A DNA stretch of 64,000 bases from T1Sed10-7 sp041685505. Lineage in GTDB: Bacteria; Actinomycetota; Nitriliruptoria; Nitriliruptorales; Nitriliruptoraceae. Below the pieces are notes generated by a model. The model was given only the letters and a program-made list of their open reading frames with translations, had not been told where the DNA came from and did no database searches. This document shows, piece after piece, positions 1 through 8,197 of this stretch. The DNA lies in the NCBI GenBank assembly GCA_041685505.1, contig JAWLFQ010000003.1, positions 20,407 through 84,406 on the forward strand, written 5' to 3'. The translations under genes were made by a program, and so were the position numbers. The stretch's first letter is position 1, and every line of letters starts with the position of its first letter.

Positions 1-294
1 GTTGTCCGAGATCTTGGGGCGCATCTTGATCTCCTTGACGGAGATCTGGCTCTGGCGCTTGCGCGCCTCCTTCTGCTTCTGCTCGGCCTCGTACTTGGCC
101 TTGCCCCAGTCCATGACCCGGCACACCGGTGGGTCGGCCTGCGGTGCCACCTCGACGAGGTCGAGGTCCTGCTCACGGGCGCGTCGCAGGGCCTGGGCCA
201 GCGGGACGATGCCCACCTGCTCCCCGTCCGCGTCCACGAGCCTGACCCGCGGGACCTTGATGTCCGCGTTCAGCCGGCGCTGCTGCTCTTCGAT
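1..294 (-). CDS. infC: Translation initiation factor IF-3, N-terminal part (cut by the window edge)
   Basis: IF-3 binds the 30S subunit, checks start codon and initiator tRNA, and prevents premature 50S joining. The 98 codons present cover the N-terminal domain and the basic linker; NADIKVPRVRLVDADGEQVG, then LDLVEVAP, PPVCRVMDWGK and the lysine-rich KYEAEQKQKEARKRQ stretch match the family. The C-terminal domain lies beyond position 1. No ATG, GTG or TTG sits in frame near the family start. The only well-placed initiation site is an ATC codon at 294-292, seven bases after AGGAGG (302-307). infC is known to start with a rare AUU, AUC, AUA or CUG codon, through which IF-3 represses itself, so an AUC start fits. 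The DUF1844-like gene lies 221 bp upstream on the same strand. Confidence 0.93.
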   Translation of the reverse strand, partial: MEEQQRRLNADIKVPRVRLVDADGEQVGIVPLAQALRRAREQDLDLVEVAPQADPPVCRVMDWGKAKYEAEQKQKEARKRQSQISVKEIKMRPKISDN

Positions 295-333
295 GTCCGT
301 GCCTCCTGGTTCGGTTCGGGGTCGCTGACGACG

Positions 334-360
334 GATGGCGACCCACCAGGGGTCGCCATC
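334..360 (-). promoter_or_regulatory. Perfect 11-bp hairpin in the infC leader
   Basis: GATGGCGACCC (334-344) and GGGTCGCCATC (350-360) are exact reverse complements around a five-base loop. The hairpin ends about 40 bases before the AUC start of infC. No T-run follows on the minus strand, so it is not a classical intrinsic terminator. It could stabilise the leader or serve as a control element; its function is not known from sequence. Confidence 0.5.
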
Positions 361-515
361 GGGACGATGGATCACGGATCGTCATGACACGACGATCCGG
401 TCAGCGGCATCGACCCGAGGAGGCGGGACCTCACGGGTGGGCGCATCGCGCCACTTGTGTGCGGTTGTGGACGTCGCCGGGCGACGTCGGGCGCCAGGGT
501 AGCACCCCGCCGGGG

Positions 516-1001
516 TCAGCGACCGGGGACCCACAGCCGGGAGGCGGCGCTGCTGCCGCCGGACGGCTGCTGCGGCTGGCCGCCGCTGTCCGCTCCCTCC
601 GGGGCAGGTGCGGCGGCGTCCTCGCCGGCAGCAGGATCGCTGGCGAGGTCACCCTCCTCGGCCTCGCCGCTGGCGGCAGCCTGGGCCACCTGCTGTTCGC
701 CCTCGACCTGGGCCATGCGCAGCTGCTGCAGCGCCTGGTCGAGTTGGGTGGTCAGCTCCTCGGCAGCGTGCCCACGCACGGCATCGGTCATGGCACCGAT
801 GGTGTCGATGAGCAGCCGCCCGTCACGGCGGCCGACCTTGACCTGGGCCGCGTTGAGCAGGGCGTTGGCCACCTCGGCGAGGACCTGATCCACGGGCGCC
901 TCGCGCAACTGCGAGAGGTAGGCGCGGATCTCCTCCTCGGAGGGCTGCTGCTGGCCACCGAGATCAGCGGCGGAAGATGGATCGAACGGCACGTCGCTCA
1001 C
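516..1001 (-). CDS. DUF1844-like conserved protein upstream of infC
   Basis: A 161-residue protein of unknown function. Residues 20-90 follow the DUF1844 pattern: an SEEEIRAYLSQL helix, then ANALLNAAQVKVG, RLLIDTIGAMTDAV and a leucine-rich helix ending QLRMAQVE. The last 60 residues are an Ala/Gly/Glu/Pro-rich, probably disordered tail. I chose GTG at 1001 because GAGGAG lies six bases before it; longer in-frame starts would run into the hisE promoter. DUF1844 proteins are often found beside infC in actinobacteria, but no role is established. It probably shares a transcript with infC. Confidence 0.75.
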   Translation of the reverse strand: MSDVPFDPSSAADLGGQQQPSEEEIRAYLSQLREAPVDQVLAEVANALLNAAQVKVGRRDGRLLIDTIGAMTDAVRGHAAEELTTQLDQALQQLRMAQVEGEQQVAQAAASGEAEEGDLASDPAAGEDAAAPAPEGADSGGQPQQPSGGSSAASRLWVPGR

Positions 1002-1031
1002 GCGGCGCTCCTCAGCGTTGGTCGGGGGCCC

Positions 1032-1038
1032 TAGCCTA
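1032..1038. promoter_or_regulatory. Overlapping divergent -10 elements for hisE (+) and the DUF1844 gene (-)
   Basis: TAGCCTA reads as TAGCCT on the plus strand (1032-1037) and TAGGCT on the minus strand (1038-1033). It lies in the 79-bp gap between divergent genes, about 43 bases before hisE and 32 before the other gene. No good -35 is visible on either side. The same hexamer recurs before other units in this window. Confidence 0.45.
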
Positions 1039-1080
1039 CCGAGGTGGCCACCAACCCCCGCCGGCCACCGAGGTGGAGCC

Positions 1081-1344
1081 GTGAAGACCTTCGAAGCCCT
1101 GTTCGCCGAGCTGTCCGACAAGGCCGAGCAGCGTCCGACGGGCTCGGGCACCGTCGCTGCCCTCGACGCCGGCGTGCACGCGATCGGCAAGAAGGTCGTG
1201 GAGGAGGCCGCCGAGGCCTGGATGGCCGCCGAGCACGAGTCGCCCGAGCGGGCCGCCGAGGAGATCAGCCAGCTCCTCTACCACGCCCAGGTCCTGATGC
1301 TGGCGACGGGGCTCACCCTGGAGGACGTCTACGCTCACCTGTGA
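1081..1344 (+). CDS. hisE: Phosphoribosyl-ATP pyrophosphatase
   Basis: An 87-residue protein that removes pyrophosphate from phosphoribosyl-ATP, the second step of histidine synthesis. It has the MazG-like helical fold signatures: the MKTFEALFAEL start, GSGTVAALDAG, the acidic metal-binding helix KKVVEEAAEAWMAA, and the second acidic helix AAEEISQLLYHAQVLM. The length is typical of stand-alone HisE; it is not fused to HisI. GTG at 1081 gives the usual N-terminus, with GAGG seven bases upstream. hisG follows 61 bp later, a common pairing in actinobacteria. Confidence 0.93.
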   Translation: MKTFEALFAELSDKAEQRPTGSGTVAALDAGVHAIGKKVVEEAAEAWMAAEHESPERAAEEISQLLYHAQVLMLATGLTLEDVYAHL

Positions 1345-1405
1345 CCTCGGTCCCCTCCAGGACACCCGCCCGCTCCTGCGGCGCCTACCGACCCGTGAGA
1401 GACCC

Positions 1406-2251
1406 ATGCTGCGCATCGCCGTGCCCAACAAGGGCTCGCTGTCCGAACCCGCGATCCGGATGCTGTCCGAAGCGGGCTACCGCCAGCGCCGCTCGTCGAA
1501 GGAACTGGTGCTGGTCGACGAGGACAACGACGCGGAGTTCTTCTTCCTCCGCCCCCGCGACATCGCCACCTACGTCGGTGCGGGTCAGCTCGAGGTGGGC
1601 ATCACCGGACGTGACCTGCTGCTGGACGGCAACGGTGGAGCCGAGGAGGTGCTCGCCCTGGGGTTCGGGCGCTCGACCTTCCGTTACGCCGCCGTGCCCG
1701 GTACCGCCGAGCGCCCGGAGGACTTCGCCGGCAAGCGGGTCGCCACCTCCTACACCGGCATCGTGCGCCGTGACCTCGAGCAGCGCGGCGTCGAGGCTGA
1801 GGTGATCCACCTCGACGGAGCCGTGGAGACCGCGGTCAGGCTCGGTGTGGCCGACATCATCGCCGACGTGGTGGAGACCGGGGCCACCCTGCGCGAGGCG
1901 GGCCTGGAGGTCCTCGGCGAGCCGATCATGCGCTCCGAGGGGGTGCTGATCCGCGACGCCCGGATCGACACCAGCCCGCGCATCGAGCAGCTGATCCGCC
2001 GCCTCCACGGGGTGATCATCGCCCGCCAGTACGTGATGATCGACTACGACTGCCGGGTGGAGGTCCTCGACGAGGCCTGTGCCATCACCCCGGGGATCGA
2101 GTCCCCCACGGTCAGCCCGCTGCACGACAAGGGCTGGGTCGCGGTGCGCGCGATGGTGGAGCAGCGCGTCACCAACCAGGTGATGGACGAGCTGTGGGAG
2201 CTCGGGGCCCGGGGGATCCTCGTGACCGACATCATGGCCTGTCGACTGTGA
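1406..2251 (+). CDS. hisG: ATP phosphoribosyltransferase, long form
   Basis: The first and feedback-controlled step of histidine synthesis: ATP plus PRPP to phosphoribosyl-ATP. The 281 residues fit the long HisG class. Catalytic domains occupy about residues 1-200, with LRIAVPNKGSLSEPA at the start, the LEVGITGRDLL region, and the PRPP-binding loop ADIIADVVETGATLREAGL. The C-terminal ferredoxin-like domain (about 205-281) carries the histidine-binding regulatory region and ends GARGILVTDIMACRL. Activity therefore should not need HisZ. ATG at 1406 follows GAGAG. The 3' end overlaps the convergent helD by 20 bp. Confidence 0.96.
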   Translation: MLRIAVPNKGSLSEPAIRMLSEAGYRQRRSSKELVLVDEDNDAEFFFLRPRDIATYVGAGQLEVGITGRDLLLDGNGGAEEVLALGFGRSTFRYAAVPGTAERPEDFAGKRVATSYTGIVRRDLEQRGVEAEVIHLDGAVETAVRLGVADIIADVVETGATLREAGLEVLGEPIMRSEGVLIRDARIDTSPRIEQLIRRLHGVIIARQYVMIDYDCRVEVLDEACAITPGIESPTVSPLHDKGWVAVRAMVEQRVTNQVMDELWELGARGILVTDIMACRL

Positions 2252-4499
2252 CCTCGACCCGTTCGCAGTGGTCGCTGCCGGGCAGCGTCACCGTGCCGGA
2301 GGTCACCAGCGTCAGGGTCCGCGTCGCACGGGTGACGGCCACGTAGAGCTGGTGGGTGCCCACGGCGCTGCGCTGCATGATCCGTTCGGGCGCGACCACC
2401 ACCACGTCGTCGAACTCCAACCCCTTCGACTCGCGGACCTCCAGCACCCGGGTGCGGTCCCAGCCCTCCCCGTCGAGGTGCGGCTCCAGCGCGCGGGTGA
2501 GCGCCGCGACGTCCGCCACATCGGCGAGCACACCGAGGGTCCCACCCCTGGCCGCGAGCCGCTCGGTCACCACCGCCGCGGTCGCAGCCACGGGATCGGG
2601 GGTGACCACCTGGCGTGGCCGCTCCCCCGCGGCGCGCACTGCCCGGGGTGCCAGTGCAGGGTCGTGCCCGGCGGCGGCGAGCACGTCGGTGGCCACCGCG
2701 GCGATCTCCTCGGGGGTGCGGTAGTTGACCTCCAGCGTGGCGATCTCCACCGAGCGTCGCCCGATCAGGGCCGCGACCTCCTGCCAGGTGGCCGGCTCCG
2801 CGACCCGGCTGCGCTGCGCGAGGTCGCCCACCACCGTCCACGACGCGTAGGGCCCCCGGCGACTGACCGCACGCCACTGCATCGGGGCGAGGTCCTGCGC
2901 CTCGTCGACCACCACGTGGGCGAAGTCGCGGTAGCTGTCGGACTCCACATCGACCGCCGGCGCCTCCACGTGGAGGGCCTCGGTGGACAGGCGGATCCCC
3001 CCGTCGTCCTCCTGCTCCCTGAGGCTCTGGCGGGGGCGCCTGGAGGGCGGCTGGCCGAGCAGTGCGACCAGCTCGTCGAGCAGGGCGACGTCGTCGATGG
3101 TCCAGCCCGCCGCACCCTGCCATGCGGCGGCCACCGCGGCCAACTGCTCGGCGGGGAGCAGTCCACGCCCCACCTCCTCGAGCGCCACCTCACCGCGGGC
3201 CACGAGCCCGAGGACCTCCTGGGGGTCGCGCTCGGGCCAGAAACACCGGCGCAGGAGCACCACCTCGGGCGCGGCGTCGAGCGCAGCCTGGAACCCGCTG
3301 CCCTCACGGTCCTCGGGTACCCGTCCTCCCGCGGCACGGTGCGCTCGGGCCCACGCCGCCCACAGGGCGTCATCGAGGGCCGCGCCTGCCACCTCGCTGC
3401 GGTCGTGGTAGGCGCCACCGGGCACATCCGCCCGGGTGCGGTCGAGGTGGCGTTCCCGGAGGGCCTCGAGGTGTTCGCCGCGCACGGTGACCGTGGTGCC
3501 CTCGAAGGACAGCCGGGTGGTGGGCGGGATCGGCGGGAGCACCGCCTGCAGGCTGCGACGCAGCACCTCGGCCATGGCCAGATCGCCCTTGGTGCGGGCC
3601 ACGTCGGGCTCGTCCCAGCCGCTGATCCGCGCGCCCCTCGGCGCCAGGCCGGCCAATGGCCGCTGGACGGCACGGTCCTCGCCGAGGGCCGGCAGCACCC
3701 GGGCGGTGTACTCCGTGAAGGCCGCGGAGGGCCCGATGACCAGCACCCCGCGACCCTCGAACCGCTCGCGGTCCCGGTAGAGCAGGTAGGCCACGCGGTG
3801 CAGCGCCACCACCGTCTTGCCCGTGCCGGGACCACCGGAGACCACCAGGGTGCCGCTGGCAGGCGCGCGGATGATGCGGTCCTGCTCGCCCTGGATCGTG
3901 GCGACGATGTCGCGCATACGCCCGGAACGCTCGCGGCTCAGTGCCGCCAGCAGGGCCCCCTGGCCGGTGACGGCCCGCAGCCCGAGCCGCTCGGCGGCGG
4001 TGCCGTCCAGCACCTCGTCATCGAGGTCCACCAGGCGGTCGCCCCGGGTGACCAGGGTGCGCCGGCGCGCCACACCGATGGGGCGGGCGGCGGTGGCCTG
4101 GTAGAAGGCGGCGGCGGCCGGAGCGCGCCAGTCGACCAACAGCACCTCACCGTCGTCGTCGATCACCGACACGCGCCCGACGTGGAGGTCGTCCCCGTCG
4201 GCGAGGTCGAGGCGGCCGAAGGCCAGGGACTCCACGTCCCCGAAGGTGTAGCGCTGCTGACGGGACGCGTGGTGGTGTGCCGTGACGTCGCGTTCGTAGC
4301 GGGCCTGGAAGGTCGCCCCGGAGCGATCGGCGGCGGCCTGGGCCGCACGCTCCTCGGCACGCCGCCGGAGGTGCTCGACGCGCTCGTGGACACGGTCGAG
4401 ATGGGCCTGTTCCGCCTCGATGGCGGCGCGCTTGTCCCCCGGCCGTGGATCGGCCACCGGGACGGGTCCCGGCATGGCGTCCTCGGCGGGGGTGGTCAC
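2232..4499 (-). CDS. helD: HelD-type RNA polymerase-associated ATPase (UvrD-like superfamily 1)
   Basis: 755 residues. The order of parts fits the HelD family: an N-terminal coiled-coil arm (about 25-60), the YTFGDVESLAFGRLDL-to-VDWRAPAAAAFYQAT segment typical of actinobacterial HelD, Walker A GGPGTGKT (about 222-229), the Walker B region FAHVVVDEAQDL, and superfamily-1 motifs near the end such as VTRATRTLTLV. HelD proteins pry RNA polymerase off nucleic acid and recycle it; some variants protect against rifampicin. The GTG start overlaps the ribH stop as GTGA, suggesting translational coupling. An unrelated UvrD-type helicase is less likely because of the N-terminal arm and the WRAP motif. 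Confidence 0.85.
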   Translation of the reverse strand: MTTPAEDAMPGPVPVADPRPGDKRAAIEAEQAHLDRVHERVEHLRRRAEERAAQAAADRSGATFQARYERDVTAHHHASRQQRYTFGDVESLAFGRLDLADGDDLHVGRVSVIDDDGEVLLVDWRAPAAAAFYQATAARPIGVARRRTLVTRGDRLVDLDDEVLDGTAAERLGLRAVTGQGALLAALSRERSGRMRDIVATIQGEQDRIIRAPASGTLVVSGGPGTGKTVVALHRVAYLLYRDRERFEGRGVLVIGPSAAFTEYTARVLPALGEDRAVQRPLAGLAPRGARISGWDEPDVARTKGDLAMAEVLRRSLQAVLPPIPPTTRLSFEGTTVTVRGEHLEALRERHLDRTRADVPGGAYHDRSEVAGAALDDALWAAWARAHRAAGGRVPEDREGSGFQAALDAAPEVVLLRRCFWPERDPQEVLGLVARGEVALEEVGRGLLPAEQLAAVAAAWQGAAGWTIDDVALLDELVALLGQPPSRRPRQSLREQEDDGGIRLSTEALHVEAPAVDVESDSYRDFAHVVVDEAQDLAPMQWRAVSRRGPYASWTVVGDLAQRSRVAEPATWQEVAALIGRRSVEIATLEVNYRTPEEIAAVATDVLAAAGHDPALAPRAVRAAGERPRQVVTPDPVAATAAVVTERLAARGGTLGVLADVADVAALTRALEPHLDGEGWDRTRVLEVRESKGLEFDDVVVVAPERIMQRSAVGTHQLYVAVTRATRTLTLVTSGTVTLPGSDHCERVEVTVDRP

Positions 4500-4966
4500 A
4501 GGCTCCGCAGCAGGGTCGCGGTCTCCACGGCGGCCAGCGCCGCCTCGGCGCCCTTGTTGCCGAGCTTGCCGCCGGCCCGGGCGACCGCCTGCTCCCAGGT
4601 CTCGGTGGTCAGTACGGCGTTGCCGATCGGGATGCCGTGCCGTCGGGCGACCGCGGCGGTGCCGTTCGAGCCCTCGCCCGCCACGTAGTCGTAGTGGCCC
4701 GTCTCACCCCGCACCACGCAGCCCAGGGCCACCAGGGCATCCACCTCGCCGCTGGCCGCCAGCCGCTCGAGCACCACGGGCAGCTCCCAGGACCCGGGTA
4801 CCCACAGCACCCGCAGGTCCTCGGGCCGGGCGCCGTGGCGCAGCAGGGCCCCCGTGGCGCCGTCGACGAGCGGGCGCACGATCGTCTCGTTGAACCGGCC
4901 CGCGACCAGGGCGATCCGCAGCCCGCTCGCGTCCAGGCTGCCCTCGAGGTGGGTGATCTCGCTCAC
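4496..4966 (-). CDS. ribH: 6,7-dimethyl-8-ribityllumazine synthase
   Basis: Condenses the ribityl pyrimidine with dihydroxybutanone phosphate to make lumazine, the penultimate riboflavin step. The 156 residues match the family size and the usual icosahedral or pentameric subunit. Motifs: RIALVAGRFNETIVRPL near the N-terminus, VPGSWELPVVLERL, ALGCVVRGETGHYDYVAGE with the catalytic histidine, IGNAVLTTETWEQAVARAG, and GNKGAEAALAAVE. The start overlaps the ribBA stop by four bases and the end overlaps the helD start. It belongs to the leftward ribD-ribE-ribBA-ribH run. Confidence 0.97.
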   Translation of the reverse strand: MSEITHLEGSLDASGLRIALVAGRFNETIVRPLVDGATGALLRHGARPEDLRVLWVPGSWELPVVLERLAASGEVDALVALGCVVRGETGHYDYVAGEGSNGTAAVARRHGIPIGNAVLTTETWEQAVARAGGKLGNKGAEAALAAVETATLLRSL

Positions 4967-6327
4967 GTACGGTCCCTCCCGTTGTGCCGACCGTGGCCGG
5001 GTTCCTGTTCGTCGTCGGGCGGCGGTGCCATGGCCAGCCCACGCACCGGCTTCTCCACCGCACGGGGCGCACGGGCACCCTGCGCGGCGATGTCGCCGAC
5101 ACCGGTGGAGATCGGCAGATCCTCACCGCCGAGCTCGTGGCCCATGCGTTCGGCCTTGGTGCGCAGGTAGAAGGCGTTGTTGGGGTTGGGGCGGACCTCG
5201 ACGGGGACCCGGCCCACGATGGACAGGCCGAAGCCGGACAGCGCCGCACGCTTCTCGGGGTTGTTGGTGAGCAGCTTGAGCGTGGACAACCCGAGGTCCG
5301 CCAGGATCATCGCCCCGACACCGTAGTCGCGGTCGTCGTTGGGCAGCCCCAGATCGAGGTTGGCGTCGACGGTGTCCGCACCGTTGTCCTGCAGCTCGTA
5401 GGCCCGCAGCTTGTGGAGCAGCCCGATGCCGCGGCCCTCGTGGCCGCGCAGGTAGACCACCACACCTCGGCCCTCCTCGGCGATGCGCGCCATGGAGAGA
5501 TCCAGCTGGGGGCCGCAGTCGCAGCGCAGCGAGCGGAACACGTCACCGGTCAGACACTCGGAGTGCATGCGCACGAGCACGTCACGCTCGCCCTCCGGAT
5601 CGCCGTAGAGCAGGGCCAGCGACTCCGTGTCATCGAAGGAGCTGCGGTAGCCGATCATCTTCCAGTCGCCGTAGGGCGTGGGCAGCTTCGCCACGGCCAC
5701 GCGCTCGACCAGGCTCTCGCGAGCCCGGCGGTAGGCGACCAGATCGGCGATGCTGACGATCAGCAGGCCGTGCTCGGCCGCGAAGCGCTCCAGGTCACCG
5801 ACCCGGGCCATGGTGCCGTCGGGGTTGGTGACCTCGCAGATCACCGCTGCCGGTCGGCGGCCAGCCATGCGGACCAGATCGACGGAGGCCTCGGTGTGAC
5901 CGAGGCGGTGGAGCACACCGGCGGGGTGGTAGCGCAGGGGCAGCACGTGCCCCGGCCGGGTGATGTCGTGGGGCTCGGTCGCGGGGTCGGCCAGCACCCG
6001 GCAGGTCCGGGCACGGTCCGCGGCGGAGATCCCCGTGGTCGTGCCCTCGGCGGCGTCGACCGACACCGTGTAGGCCGTGCCCTTGGGATCCTGGTTGCGG
6101 GCCACCATCGGCGGCAGGTCGAGGCGGTCGAGGTCGTCGCCCAGCATCGGCACGCACACGAACCCCGAGGTGTGCTGGATGACGAAGGCCATCTGCTCCG
6201 CGGTGACGGCGTCGGCGGCGAGCACCAGGTCGCCCTCGTTCTCCCGGTCCTCGTCGTCGACGACGATGACCATGCCGCCCTCCGCCAGCACGGCGATGGC
6301 GTCCTCGATGGGCGCGAAGGTGCTCAC
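4963..6327 (-). CDS. ribBA: Bifunctional dihydroxybutanone phosphate synthase / GTP cyclohydrolase II
   Basis: Makes both precursors of riboflavin. The N-terminal RibB domain (about 1-200) shows MVIVVDDEDRENEGDLVLAA, the FVCVPM segment, GISAADRA, PGHVLPLR and HTEASVDLVRMAG. The C-terminal RibA domain (about 205-400) shows VLVRMHSECLTGDVF, the zinc ligands in RSLRCDCGPQL, YLRGHEGRGIGLLHK, and LLTNNPEKRAAL. After the usual end there is an unusual tail of roughly 50 residues, rich in Ala, Pro, Gly and Arg and probably disordered. Four-base overlaps join it to ribE and ribH. Confidence 0.96.
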   Translation of the reverse strand: MSTFAPIEDAIAVLAEGGMVIVVDDEDRENEGDLVLAADAVTAEQMAFVIQHTSGFVCVPMLGDDLDRLDLPPMVARNQDPKGTAYTVSVDAAEGTTTGISAADRARTCRVLADPATEPHDITRPGHVLPLRYHPAGVLHRLGHTEASVDLVRMAGRRPAAVICEVTNPDGTMARVGDLERFAAEHGLLIVSIADLVAYRRARESLVERVAVAKLPTPYGDWKMIGYRSSFDDTESLALLYGDPEGERDVLVRMHSECLTGDVFRSLRCDCGPQLDLSMARIAEEGRGVVVYLRGHEGRGIGLLHKLRAYELQDNGADTVDANLDLGLPNDDRDYGVGAMILADLGLSTLKLLTNNPEKRAALSGFGLSIVGRVPVEVRPNPNNAFYLRTKAERMGHELGGEDLPISTGVGDIAAQGARAPRAVEKPVRGLAMAPPPDDEQEPGHGRHNGRDRT

Positions 6328-6959
6328 GCGTCCCCCTCACCCAGCGGCGCGGCGTAGGGACTCTCGGCACCGCCTGCCAGGAGCCGCTCGACGTACTTGG
6401 CGATGACGTCCACCTCGAGGTTGACGTGGTCGCCCTCGGTGAGCACACCCAGGGTGGTCACCTCCAGGGTGTGCGGGATCAACCCGATGCGGAAGCCTCC
6501 GTCGGCGGTGCGGTCCACCACCGTCAGGCTGACCCCGCTGACGGTGATCGAGCCCTTGGGGACCAGATAGCGGGCCACCGTGTCGTCGGCGGCGATGGTC
6601 ATGAACACCGTCCCGGGCAGGCGTTCGAGGTCGGTGACCGTCCCGACGGCGTCCACGTGTCCCTGCACGAGGTGACCGCCGAAACGGCTGTCGGCGCGCA
6701 TGGCCCGCTCCAGGTTGACGGGTCGGCCGACCTCGAGGTCACCGAGGGCCGTCGCACGGAGCGTCTCCGCCATCAGATCGGCGGTGAAGCCGTCCTCCGG
6801 CAGGGTCGTGACCGTCAGGCAGGTGCCGTCCACGGAGATGGAGTCACCCACCACCGCGCCGTCGAGCACCTGGCGGCACTGCACGTGGAGGCGCGCGTGG
6901 CCGTCCTTCACGTCGATGGCGGCCACCTGGCCGAGCTCCTCGACGATGCCGGTGAACAT
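6324..6959 (-). CDS. ribE: Riboflavin synthase, alpha type
   Basis: Dismutates two lumazines to riboflavin. 211 residues with two tandem lumazine-binding repeats: MFTGIVEELG, VGDSISVDGTCLTV, GRPVNLERAMRADSRFGGH and LVQGHVDAVGTV, then the second half with KGSITVSGVSLTVVD, GFRIGLIPHTLEVTTL and VNLEVDVIAKYVERLL. Two adjacent ATGs exist (6962 and 6959). I chose 6959 because AAGGAG is five bases before it and the family starts MFTG. The gap of 85 bp to ribD holds no visible FMN riboswitch. Confidence 0.96.
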   Translation of the reverse strand: MFTGIVEELGQVAAIDVKDGHARLHVQCRQVLDGAVVGDSISVDGTCLTVTTLPEDGFTADLMAETLRATALGDLEVGRPVNLERAMRADSRFGGHLVQGHVDAVGTVTDLERLPGTVFMTIAADDTVARYLVPKGSITVSGVSLTVVDRTADGGFRIGLIPHTLEVTTLGVLTEGDHVNLEVDVIAKYVERLLAGGAESPYAAPLGEGDA

Positions 6960-7044
6960 CATGGCTCCTTGGCGGTCGTGCGGTGGCCCGACACCGGGCC
7001 TGGTCTCGCGGTTCGGTACGGGTGGGTCGTACGGTCGGTCAGGG

Positions 7045-8169
7045 TCACACCGGTGCTGGCAGCAGGTGCACGATCGCATCGCCACCGGCGCCGCCGCTGC
7101 GTTCGGTGCGCCACCGCCCGCCCCGCGGCGGGGCGAGTGCATCGTCGAGCGGACCGTCGCCCAGCCCGACCGCGACGTGCAGGACGAGCCGGTCGACGAG
7201 CTCCGCATCGAGCAGCGCACCTGCCAGCGTAGGGCCCGGTTCGGCGAGCAGGGACACCATGCCGGTCTCGGCGAGGGTGGCCAGGGCGGCGGGCAGGTCG
7301 ACCCCACGGCCGCCGCGGCCGGCAGGCACCCACCGCACCTCCACACCACGGGTCGCGAGGGCGGCGGCGCGATGGCGGCGCGCAGCTGCCTCCACGGTGT
7401 CCGCGGTGCTGCCCGCCGCGATCACGACGGTGCCGGAGCGGACCAGCCGCGCCGTCACCGGGGTGCGCACCGCGGCGTCGAGCACCACGGCCCGTGGCTG
7501 GTGCACGGTGGCGACGTCGCGGACGTCGAGTCGGGGGTCATCGGCGACCACGGTGCCGATGCCCACCAGCACGCCGTCCACGGTGGCACGCCAGCGGTGC
7601 ACGGCGCGGCGCGCCGCCGCCCCGGTCACCCACCGCGCCCCGGAGGGGTTGGTCACCTGCCCGTCCGCGGTACGCGCCAGCTTGAGCGTCACGTGGGGAC
7701 GGTCATGCCGGGCCACGGTCATGAACCCCTCCAGTGCCCCCGCGACGCCGCCGCGGATGGCGTCGTCGGGAGGAGGGGGGCCCACCACCTCGACGCCGGC
7801 GGCCGACAGCCGCGCGGCCCCACCACGGGCGGCGGGGTGGGGGTCGGGATGGCCGATGACCACCCGGGTGACCCCCGCCGCCAGCAGGGCGTCGGTACAG
7901 GGCGGCGTTCGGCCGTGATGGGCGCAGGGCTCCAGGGTGACCACCGCCGTGGCGCCCCGGGCGGCGGCGCCGGCGGCCCGCAGCGCGACCACCTCGGCGT
8001 GGGGGCCCGGAGGCGGTGTGGTCACCCCCTCACCGATGACGCGGTCATCGGCCAGCAGCAGGCAGCCCACGGCGGGGTTGGGACTGACCTGGGGGCCGTG
8101 GCGCGCGGCCATGGCCATCGCGCGCGCCAACGCGGCGCGCTCCGCGGGGCGTGGCGACGGGGCGCTCAC
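7045..8169 (-). CDS. ribD: Bifunctional riboflavin deaminase/reductase
   Basis: Converts the GTP cyclohydrolase II product in two steps, a zinc-dependent deamination followed by an NADPH-dependent reduction. 374 residues. The deaminase domain (about 1-150) carries the zinc site HAEV and PCAHHGRTPPC, after the typical VSPNPAVGCLL. The reductase domain (about 155-374) shows RPHVTLKLARTADGQ, DGVLVGIGTVVADDPRL, and LLAEPGPTLAGALLDAELVD. It is the most upstream gene of the four clustered rib genes and starts 28 bp after the receiver-GGDEF gene, so it probably shares a message with rpe. Confidence 0.96.
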   Translation of the reverse strand: MSAPSPRPAERAALARAMAMAARHGPQVSPNPAVGCLLLADDRVIGEGVTTPPPGPHAEVVALRAAGAAARGATAVVTLEPCAHHGRTPPCTDALLAAGVTRVVIGHPDPHPAARGGAARLSAAGVEVVGPPPPDDAIRGGVAGALEGFMTVARHDRPHVTLKLARTADGQVTNPSGARWVTGAAARRAVHRWRATVDGVLVGIGTVVADDPRLDVRDVATVHQPRAVVLDAAVRTPVTARLVRSGTVVIAAGSTADTVEAAARRHRAAALATRGVEVRWVPAGRGGRGVDLPAALATLAETGMVSLLAEPGPTLAGALLDAELVDRLVLHVAVGLGDGPLDDALAPPRGGRWRTERSGGAGGDAIVHLLPAPV

Positions 8170-8197
8170 CGCCGGACGCAGGACCGGACCGTCGGCC

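Noticed and set aside
6960..7044. Possible FMN riboswitch in the rib genes
   Set aside because: Neither this gap nor the short gaps before ribD and rpe show the conserved FMN-element sequence or enough length.
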